This document shows, one piece after another, positions 15,564-23,300 of a stretch of 42,341 bases of DNA. Position numbers and translations under genes: made by a program. The notes beneath the pieces were generated by a model that saw only the letters and a list, made by a program, of their open reading frames with translations, ran no database searches and was not told the DNA's origin. The DNA is from Oscillibacter sp. MSJ-31. GTDB taxonomy: Bacteria; Bacillota; Clostridia; Oscillospirales; Oscillospiraceae. Numbering within the stretch: position 1 is the first letter of the stretch; every line of letters starts with the position of its first letter. Location of the stretch: NCBI RefSeq assembly GCF_018918025.1, contig NZ_JAHLPT010000019.1, positions 1 through 42,341 of the forward strand, in the 5' to 3' direction.

Positions 15564-16322
15564 ATGATCGTATTTGACCATGTATCCAAGGTATATCCCA
15601 ACGGCACCGTGGGCCTGGACGATGTGAACCTGACCATTCAGGACGGCGAATTCGTCGCCATCATCGGCCGCTCCGGCGCGGGCAAGTCCACGCTGCTGCG
15701 CGCGGTGAACCGTATGCACCGGATCACCGCCGGCACGCTGACGGTGAACGGCACGGATGTGAGCACCCTTTCCGGCAAGGCGCTGCGGCAGTTCCGCCGG
15801 GGCATCGGCATGGTGTTCCAGTCGTTCAATCTGGTCACGCGCACGACTGTGATCAAGAATGTGCTCTCCGCCTGCGTGCCGGATATGCCCTTCTGGCGTG
15901 TGCTGCTGGGCGCGTTCCGCAAAGAGGACAAGATCAAGGCGCTCGAGTCGCTGGACAAGGTGGGCATTTTGGACAAGGCGTATATGCGCGCCGACCAGCT
16001 CTCCGGCGGTCAGCAGCAGCGCGTAGCGCTGGCGCGGACGCTGACCCAGAGCCCCCACATCATTCTGGCGGACGAGCCGGTCGCCGCCCTCGACCCTGTG
16101 ACCGCCAAGCAGGTGATGCAGGACTTCGTTCACATCAATCAGGAGATGGGCATCTCCATTCTGCTGAACATCCACCATGTGGAGCTGGCGCTGGAATACG
16201 CCGACCGGATCATCGGCATCCGCGCCGGTAAGATCGTCTACGACGGCCCCTCCGCAAAGGTGGATCAGGCGGTGCTCGACGCCATCTACGGGGAGCAGGC
16301 CGGCGCGGAGGAGTGCGTATGA
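15564..16322 (+). CDS. phnC: PhnC-type ABC transporter ATP-binding protein
   Basis: A 252-residue ABC ATPase. Walker A GRSGAGKST is at about residues 35-43, the Q loop in GMVFQSFNLV, signature LSGGQQQRVALAR, Walker B IILADEPVAALDP and the switch His in NIHHVE. The VTRTTVIKNVL segment and overall length match PhnC. ATG 15564 follows GAGGAG. Its stop overlaps the start of the first permease (ATGA). Confidence 0.94.
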   Translation: MIVFDHVSKVYPNGTVGLDDVNLTIQDGEFVAIIGRSGAGKSTLLRAVNRMHRITAGTLTVNGTDVSTLSGKALRQFRRGIGMVFQSFNLVTRTTVIKNVLSACVPDMPFWRVLLGAFRKEDKIKALESLDKVGILDKAYMRADQLSGGQQQRVALARTLTQSPHIILADEPVAALDPVTAKQVMQDFVHINQEMGISILLNIHHVELALEYADRIIGIRAGKIVYDGPSAKVDQAVLDAIYGEQAGAEECV

Positions 16323-17140
16323 GCCTCTACGACCGCATTTTCAAGCCTCACGTCTATACGCTGGCGGACGGTACGGCGGTGGAGGAAAAGCGCAGCCGCG
16401 CGCCGCTGATCTTACTTGTGCTGATTGCGCTGACCGTCCTTTCCGTCCGCATCACGGGCTTTGACCTTGCTGTGCTGGTGAAAAAGGGCAGCAAGTTCTT
16501 CGACATCCTCAAGGCGATGTTCCCGCCGAACACCGCCTACCTCGGCAAGATCTGGCAGCCGCTGTGGGACACCATCAAAATGTCCATCCTCGGCTCGTTC
16601 ATCGGCGCGGTGCTGGCGGTCCCATTTGCCGTTGCCGCAGCCAGCAACATCGTGACGAACCGCGTTGTGGTGTTTCTTGTGCGCCTGTTTTTGAGTCTGG
16701 TGCGCACCCTGCCGACGCTGGTGTGCGCCCTGATCGCCACCTACATTTTCGGTCTCGGCACCATGGCGGGCACCTGTGCCATCGCCGTTTTCACCTTTGC
16801 CTATGTGGGCAAGCAGCTCTTTGAGATCATCGAAACGGTGGATATGGGACCCTACGAGGCCATGGAGGCGTTGGGCGCTACGCGCCTGCGCGCCTTTACC
16901 GCCGCCGTCTTTCCGCAGGTGCTGCCCACCTATCTGTCCGTGTCCCTGTTTTGTCTGGAGGGCAACGTGCGCTACGCCTCCATCCTCGGCTATGTGGGCG
17001 CAGGCGGACTGGGCCTCATTATGAATGAAAAGATCGGCTGGCGCGAATACGACAGCCTTGGCATGATCCTGATCGTCCTCTTTGTCACCGTCATGGTCAT
17101 CGAGGGCATCAGCCACGCGCTGCGCAAGCGCCTGACGTGA
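16319..17140 (+). CDS. phnE: PhnE-type ABC transporter permease 1
   Basis: A 273-residue membrane permease with about six hydrophobic segments. The EAA loop is visible as GPYEAMEALGATRLRAFTAAVFPQVLPTYLS, and GNVRYASILGYVGAGGLG is characteristic of PhnE. ATG 16319 overlaps the phnC stop and has GGAGGAG upstream; a GTG two codons earlier is too close to this site. It pairs with the next gene to form a heterodimeric channel. Confidence 0.93.
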   Translation: MSLYDRIFKPHVYTLADGTAVEEKRSRAPLILLVLIALTVLSVRITGFDLAVLVKKGSKFFDILKAMFPPNTAYLGKIWQPLWDTIKMSILGSFIGAVLAVPFAVAAASNIVTNRVVVFLVRLFLSLVRTLPTLVCALIATYIFGLGTMAGTCAIAVFTFAYVGKQLFEIIETVDMGPYEAMEALGATRLRAFTAAVFPQVLPTYLSVSLFCLEGNVRYASILGYVGAGGLGLIMNEKIGWREYDSLGMILIVLFVTVMVIEGISHALRKRLT

Positions 17141-17152
17141 GGAGGAACGGCT

Positions 17153-17962
17153 ATGAACGAACGAATCAAAAAAGCCTATGCCTCCGCGCCGAAGACGTGG
17201 GTGTGGCAGCTGCTGGCGGCGTTCATCGTCGCCTGCCTTCTGGCGTGGTCCGGCACGGCGGTGAGGGTCAGCAGCTCCACCGGCAACGGGCTGGAGGTGG
17301 CGGGGAACATTCTCTCCGGCATCTTCCATCCCTCGGCGAAGCTCCTCCTTACGCTCGGCACAGACGGCGTGCCCTACCTGCTGCTGGAGACCTTCTGCAT
17401 CGCCTTCCTCGGCACGATCGTGGGCGCGGTGATCTCGCTGCCCCTGTCGTTCCTGTCGGCGAGCAATCTGGTGCCGCGGGGCGTGGCGCTCGTCGGCCGC
17501 GTGCTCATCGCCGCCATCCGCACCATCCCCGCCTTTGCCTACGGACTGATGTTCATCCGCGTCACCGGCCCCGGGCCGTTCGCGGGCCTGCTGACCATGT
17601 CCCTCTGCTCGATTGGCATGGTGTCAAAAATGTTCATCGAGAGCATTGAGGACCTTGACAAGCGGATCCTAGAGTCGCTGGACGCCGCGGGCTGCACGAC
17701 CTTCCAGAAGATCCGTTATGGCATCCTGCCCCAGCTGACGGCGGACTTCACCTCCACGATCATCTACCGCTTCGACATGAACCTGCGCGACGCGACCGTG
17801 CTCGGTCTTGTGGGCGCGGGCGGCATCGGCGCGCCGCTGATCTTCGCCATGAGCTCGTACCGCTGGAACGAGGTCGGCGCGATCCTGCTGGGGCTGATCG
17901 TGCTGGTGCTCATCATCGAGTGGATCTCGGCGAAGATCCGCGTGAAGCTGGCACGGGGGTAA
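17153..17962 (+). CDS. phnE: PhnE-type ABC transporter permease 2
   Basis: A 269-residue permease paralogous to the upstream gene, with the EAA-loop pattern KRILESLDAAGCTTFQKIRYGILPQL and RDATVLGLVGAGGIGAP. Two different PhnE subunits suggest a heterodimeric pore, common in Firmicute phosphonate-type importers. ATG 17153 follows GGAGG by 7 nt. Only 3 nt separate it from the metallophosphatase gene downstream, so the enzyme is part of the transport operon. Confidence 0.93.
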   Translation: MNERIKKAYASAPKTWVWQLLAAFIVACLLAWSGTAVRVSSSTGNGLEVAGNILSGIFHPSAKLLLTLGTDGVPYLLLETFCIAFLGTIVGAVISLPLSFLSASNLVPRGVALVGRVLIAAIRTIPAFAYGLMFIRVTGPGPFAGLLTMSLCSIGMVSKMFIESIEDLDKRILESLDAAGCTTFQKIRYGILPQLTADFTSTIIYRFDMNLRDATVLGLVGAGGIGAPLIFAMSSYRWNEVGAILLGLIVLVLIIEWISAKIRVKLARG

Positions 17963-17965
17963 GCG

Positions 17966-19480
17966 ATGGACGAGAAAAAGCTGACAATCTATTTTACCTC
18001 CGATCTGCACGGCTACATTTATCCGACCGATTACCGCGGACAGGGGGAAAAGGAGCTGGGGCTGTTCAAGTGCGCCAGCCGCTTCCGCAAGGACGGCAAC
18101 ACCCTCGTCATCGACGGCGGCGACATCCTGCAGGGCTCGCCGCTGGGGGCGTTCTGCCACGATACCATCGGCAGCGCCGCGCGCTTCGCCGAGATGATGA
18201 ACCGCTGCGGCTATGACTATGTGACGCTGGGCAACCATGACTTCAACTACGGGATGCCGTACCTTGACAGCTACCTCAACGTGCTGAAAGCGCGCTGCGT
18301 GTGCGAAAACGTCCGCTGGGACGAGGCGGGGGTGCGCTTTCCCGCGCGCATCCACACGCTGGAAAACGGGCTGCGGGTCGGCATCATCGGCATCGTGACT
18401 GACTATGTGAACATCTGGGAAAAGCCGGAGCACCTCGCCGGCATTGCGATCACCGACCCGATCCCCGCCGTGGCCGCCGCGCTGGAAAGGCTGCGTGATC
18501 AGGTCGACCTGACGGTCGGCATTTACCACGGCGGCTTCGAGCGCGACCTCGCCACGGGGCGCGTGCTCTCCGCGACCCGCGAAAACGTCGCCTACCGCAT
18601 CTGTCAGGAGCTGGATCTCGACATCCTGCTGACCGGACACCAGCATATGTCCGTGCCCGGGCAGCTGGTGAGCGGCACCTTCGTGGTGCAGCCCTCCGAC
18701 AAGGGGCAGGAGTTCCTGCGGGTAGAGGCCGCCGTGTCCGGCGGCGGGAAGCGCTTTTCCAGCGAAACGGTCCCCGCCCACGGCGAATGCCGGGCGGACT
18801 GGCTCGCGGAGTTCGCCGATATGGAGCGCGGCGCACAGGCTTGGCTCGACCAGGTGGTGGGACATCTGGAGACGCCGATGCTGCCGGATACGCCGCTGCG
18901 GATGGCGGCCGAGGGCAGCGCCCTCGCCGACCTCTTCAACACCGTGCAGCTCGCCGCAAGCGGCGCGCAGCTCTCGGTCACGAGCCTTGCCAACGACGCG
19001 GCGGGTCTGCCGCAGACCGTGCGCCGCAGGGACATTCTCAACGCCTACCCCTACACCAACACGCTGACGGTGCTGGAGATCACCGGCGCCGTCCTGCGCA
19101 GGGCGATGGAGCGCAGCGCGGAATATTTCACCCGAAACGCCGACGGCTCGCTGCGGGTGTCGGACTGCTTTCTGGAGCCCAAGGTGGAGCATTATAATTA
19201 CGATTACTACGCCGGCGTGACCTATGCCTACGACATTGCAAGGCCCGTGGGCGAGCGAGTGGTCGAGCTGACATTCAACGGAACGCCCGTGAAGGACACG
19301 GACGTGTTCACCGCCTGCCTGAGCAGCTACCGCGCCAGCGGCACGGGCGGGTATGACGGCTATGTCGGCTGCCCGATCGTGCGCGAGATCGGCACGGAGA
19401 TGTCCGACCTGCTGCTGGACTACTTCAAGCGATACGGCGGAGAGCTCCCGCTTGCGCGGGGAGAGTTCAGGGTATTCTGA
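17966..19480 (+). CDS. 5'-nucleotidase-family metallophosphatase, apparently cytoplasmic
   Basis: A 504-residue enzyme of the UshA/5'-nucleotidase family. The N-terminal calcineurin-like metallophosphatase domain (about 1-290) has the dimetal motifs SDLHG, DGGDILQG, LGNHDFNYG, YHGGFE and TGHQHMS. The C-terminal substrate domain (about 310-490) has NTVQLAASGAQLSV and NAYPYTNTL, as in 5'-nucleotidases and 2',3'-cyclic phosphodiesterases. Unusually there is no signal peptide: the chain opens MDEKKLTIYFTSDLHG, so it should act inside the cell. Lying 3 nt after the second permease, it probably dephosphorylates the imported substrate or a product. Confidence 0.92.
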   Translation: MDEKKLTIYFTSDLHGYIYPTDYRGQGEKELGLFKCASRFRKDGNTLVIDGGDILQGSPLGAFCHDTIGSAARFAEMMNRCGYDYVTLGNHDFNYGMPYLDSYLNVLKARCVCENVRWDEAGVRFPARIHTLENGLRVGIIGIVTDYVNIWEKPEHLAGIAITDPIPAVAAALERLRDQVDLTVGIYHGGFERDLATGRVLSATRENVAYRICQELDLDILLTGHQHMSVPGQLVSGTFVVQPSDKGQEFLRVEAAVSGGGKRFSSETVPAHGECRADWLAEFADMERGAQAWLDQVVGHLETPMLPDTPLRMAAEGSALADLFNTVQLAASGAQLSVTSLANDAAGLPQTVRRRDILNAYPYTNTLTVLEITGAVLRRAMERSAEYFTRNADGSLRVSDCFLEPKVEHYNYDYYAGVTYAYDIARPVGERVVELTFNGTPVKDTDVFTACLSSYRASGTGGYDGYVGCPIVREIGTEMSDLLLDYFKRYGGELPLARGEFRVF

Positions 19481-19482
19481 CA

Positions 19483-19572
19483 ATCCATTTCAAAGGCAAC
19501 GCTGGCATTCTTGCGGATCACGTCAAGCTTCTTGCCTTCCTTTGCGCTGTGGCAATAGAAAGTGAAAGCGCC
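19483..19572 (-). pseudogene. 30-codon fragment of a NimA-like pyridoxamine-phosphate-oxidase-fold protein
   Basis: Read on the minus strand, these bases give GAFTFYCHSAKEGKKLDVIR followed by KNASVAFEMD, a pattern I recognise from NimA/PNPOx-like flavoproteins (the FHxAxEGxKLD core). There is no start, and the match ends 3 nt from the metallophosphatase stop. It is a remnant in another frame from the TetR fragment it abuts. Confidence 0.65.
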
Positions 19573-19847
19573 GTTTCCGCCGCATAGAGGAACACGGGGT
19601 CCGCCGCGCCGCTGTGCTGTCCGGCGAGGTCAAATTGCCCGCCGAACATCCGCCGCACCAGCTCGAGCAGCAGCGCCTCCTTGCTGGGAAAGACGTGGAA
19701 AAATGAGCTCTGAGCGATGCCCGCCGCCCCGGTGATGTCTGCGGTGGTCGTGCCGGTGTAGCCCTTCTCCAGAAATTGCGCTACGGCGGCGCGCAGCACC
19801 CACTGCTGCGTCACAAGGCCGTTGGCCTGTTTCCCTCGCAATGACAA
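19518..19847 (-). pseudogene. Truncated TetR-family regulator
   Basis: 109 codons encode a good TetR DNA-binding domain (VLRAAVAQFLEKGYTGTTTA, DITGAAGIAQSSFFHVFPSKEALLLELV in two blocks) and the start of the ligand domain up to AAETALS. Then the frame runs into sequence belonging to the NimA-like fragment and stops, so about half of a usual 190-residue TetR protein is missing. The start is TTG 19847 with AAAGGAG 9 nt upstream, so a short DNA-binding product might still be made. I read it as a deletion fusion of two decaying genes. Confidence 0.75.
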
Positions 19848-20025
19848 ACGTTCACGCTCCTTTCAAATTGGACTTGCGATTATGATTTCGTTTTAACAGA
19901 AAAAGAGCGTTCTCGCAAGAAAGCTACCCGCCCGAATTTTTCGGGAAAATGCGCAAAGTCCGGCGGCGCTTTTCGGTGAGTATGCAGAGAAGGCGGCGCG
20001 CATGACGCCGCCCCGCGATTTGCTC

Positions 20026-20054
20026 TTGCTTTTTGGGTAAAATTTCTTTATGAT
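20026..20054 (+). promoter_or_regulatory. Promoter of the cobalamin-riboswitch transcript
   Basis: TTGCTT (20026-20031), a 17-nt spacer and TATGAT (20049-20054). Transcription would begin near 20061, just before the riboswitch. Confidence 0.65.
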
Positions 20055-20061
20055 AGGACAG

Positions 20062-20216
20062 TCGGCGGGGGAGATGCTCCGCTGCGAAAAAGAATAGCGA
20101 TCAAGGCCGTCTGCCGGAGAAAAACCGGAACGGGGGAATGGGGTGAAAAGCCCCGCGAGCGGGTCACTGTGAAGCTCCCACGAGGAGATGAGTCAGAATG
20201 CCCGGACGGCCTTGGA
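20062..20216 (+). promoter_or_regulatory. Cobalamin riboswitch
   Basis: The conserved core is present in order: a CCGG/CCGG stem (20114-20128), GGGGAATGGGGTGAAAAGCC, the CCCCGCGAGCGGGTCACTGT segment that forms the ligand-binding four-way junction, and GAGTCAGAATGCC in place of the usual AGTCAGGATACC. The whole is closed by AAGGCCGTC (20103-20111) pairing with GACGGCCTT (20205-20213). It lies between a promoter and an intrinsic terminator and precedes a surface protein with a transcobalamin-like domain, which independently supports the call. Confidence 0.87.
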
Positions 20217-20271
20217 CGCTCCTGCCCACACCGGGAGCCGAGAGACACCAAGGGGTCTTTGCGCCCTTTTG

Positions 20272-20315
20272 CGTCTGTACGGCTCGCGTAGGCGGGCGGG
20301 TACAGACGTTTTTTT
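20272..20315 (+). terminator. Riboswitch expression platform: intrinsic terminator
   Basis: Stem CGTCTGTAC (20272-20280) / GTACAGACG (20300-20308) with an inner GC-rich stem, followed by seven T. It lies before the ribosome site of the next gene, so ligand binding should switch transcription off. Confidence 0.85.
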
Positions 20316-20337
20316 CATGCAAAAGGAGGAAGAAAAA

Positions 20338-23300
20338 ATGAAAAAACGCGCATTATCCCTGCTGATGGCCCTTGTAATGGTCGTCAGCCTGCTGCCTGCC
20401 ACGGTCCGGGCGGCGGATGGCACATTGAGCGGTAAAGGTACATTTGATGAGCCGTATCTGATCTCCAATGCGGACGAACTGAAGGCCTTCCGCGATCAGG
20501 TCAACGGCGGTGAAAGCCCTGCCTGCGCCAAGCTGATGGCAAATATTGACCTTGCTGGCGAGGAATGGACGCCCATCACCAGCCTGATCGGTTATCTGGA
20601 CGGTGACGGCCATACCATTTCCGGTTTGACCTTGAAGGGTGGAACTGGTAAGTATGGCTCACCGGTCAACACGGGTCTGATCGGTGAATTGAATGGGTCT
20701 ATCATCAATGTCAAAATGACGGGTGTGAGCATCACAGAGAATATTGGAAACTGGAACAATATTGGTGCACTCGTTGGTAAAATTGCTGACAACAGCAACA
20801 GCAGAATCGACAACTGCGTTGTCAGCGGAGCAATCGGTAGTAGCAGCAGTAGTTCAAATACCTTTATTGGCGGTTTAGTTGGATATGTAACCGGTACATC
20901 TGCGCTTGTAATCAACAATTGCCTCAGCAATGTCACTTTAACATGTGGTAATTCCGGTTATGCTGGTGGACTATTAGGCGCGGCAACCTTTTTCTCCGGT
21001 ACAATTTCTGTAAAAAACGCAGCTGTTCTGGGGAATATCACCAGCGGTAAATACGGCGGCAGTATTGTTGGTTATTTTAATAGTGGCTCGCCCAAGTTAA
21101 CGGTGAATAACAGCTATGTAGCGGGTGCTATGTCAGGCAGTAAGGTTGGTGCGGTTGCCTATTGCGGATATCTGTCGTCTTATACAGTTGAGTTAACCGA
21201 TTTTTCTTACGATTCTACAAATAACAGCGACAAATCGTTCCAAATTCTTCCCACGAAACAAAGCTACGAAAACAACTATACTGGTTCCGTTAATAAACTC
21301 TCCACCGACGAACTAAAATCCCTCACCATGGACGGCTTTGCTGTTAGCGCCGACTTCGGCGGCTATCCCGTTCCCAAGTGGACACCCGTAGATAAAGACG
21401 GCATCCCCAAGCCTGTGGAGCCCGCCTTCTCCTGCGCCCTCACCTTCACCGGCGTGGAGGATGGTGTGCTGACGGTCAAGGACAGCGAAGGAACGGCTTT
21501 GACGTCTACAGATGGTGTCTACACCCTCTCTGCGGCGGGCGATTACAGCTATTCGGTCACGTTCGGCGCGGACGCCGACTATAACGACATTCCCGAGACC
21601 GGCTTCACCGTCGGCGAGGACGAGACCGCAAAGACCATCGCGGTCCCGCTGACCTACAAGACCACCGAGCCCTCCGGTACGGGCACGAAGGAGGCCCCCA
21701 TCCTCATCGGTACGGCAGCAGAACTGCGTTATTTTGCAGAACAGGTCAACGACGGCGAATTGTCCGACGCTTATGTTGAGCTGACGGATAACATCACCGT
21801 GTCCGGCTCATGGACACCGCTGGGCAAGAACACCGCGTTCCCCTTCAGCGGCCATTTTGACGGCAAGGGCCACAGCGTGACCATTACGGTGGACGACCCC
21901 GGTCTGAGCTATTTTGGTTTCTTCGGCTGTCTGAACAGTAAGCCGGATCGGGACAGCACCACTCCCATTGACGAACAGCCCACCGTGGTGGTGGAGAATC
22001 TGACCGTGAACGGCACGGTCTACTGCTCCGAGCCCTATGCTCATGTGGGCGGCATCGCGGGGTGTGCCCGGGGCAAGGTCGAGATCAAGAACTGCGTCAA
22101 CAACGCCACCGTTTCTTCTCTGGCACGGGGCAGCGCCGGTGTCGGCGGTCTGGTGGGCGGCTATGATGACGGCGTGGAATACGTTTATTGGAACATTTGC
22201 ATGACACTGACCAACTGCGTGAACAACGGCACCATCATCGTCACCGGTGATAACGAGAAAGCCTTTGTTGGCGGCATGGTCGGTGCGAACGCGAACTGCG
22301 TGCAGCTGACGAACTGCACAAATACCGGCACCGTCAACGCCCCCGGCTGCACCGTTGGCGGTCTACTGGGTGAGGCAGGCTATCAGACCGGCGACTTTGT
22401 GCCCACCATCAAGGACAGCAGCAACAGCGGCGTCTTGCTCGGCGCGGCGGGCAAGACCAATAATCTCTACGGCAAGGGCACCATCCGCAGCGGCTATCTC
22501 ATCAACAGCGGCAGCAACACCTACACCGGCGGCAGCGAATCCGAGGACGAGCTGCTGAAGGAATCCCGAAAGTACAACGATGTGCTGGCGGTGCCCGCTA
22601 CTGCCGGAGAGAATTACGAGATCACGTTACTCAAGAGCGGCGAAGCCGCAGATGAAGGTATCACCGTCACCTGCTCCGTGGGCGAGCGCGACACCAACAG
22701 GGCTTATCTCAAGGTGGTGGACGGCAAGCTCCGGCTGGCGAAGAAGAACGAGACCGGCAAGGTCATCGAGGCGACCGCTACCATCACTTGGCGCAAGGGT
22801 GACAAGACCCTGAGCAAGCCGGTCACCGTCAATATTTACCCGGCGGTCAATTCCCGCAAAACCTTGATGGACAACATTGCGGAAACTTACACCAACAGTT
22901 CCAGCGACTGGGTCGTATTCGACATGGCTGCCTATGCCAAACTGGACGGCGCCGCGGTGAAAACCAGCGATACCGCAAGGGAAAATTATCTGAATCTGAC
23001 CACCAACGAGTTGGCAGGCAATACGCCGCTCGTGACCGACCGCGCCAAGGCGGAGATCATTCTCGCCGCCCTCGGCGTGAACAGCACCAAGCTGAAAACC
23101 GTTGACGGCACAGAATACAGCAACGCTGCCAAGCTGGCAGATATGAATTTGGGCAGCAGCCATTACACCGCACCTTGGGTGCTGCTGGCGGAGCAGGCGG
23201 GTCAGCTCAAGCTGACCGACGCCCAAAGAAACAGCATGATTGCTCTACTGACCGACAGCAAGAACCTGGGCGATGACGGCCTGTTCTTCACCAAATGGGC

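Noticed and set aside
14401-17962. Phosphonate degradation (C-P lyase) operon
   Set aside because: Only the importer genes are present; no phnG-M, phnX or phnW is seen.
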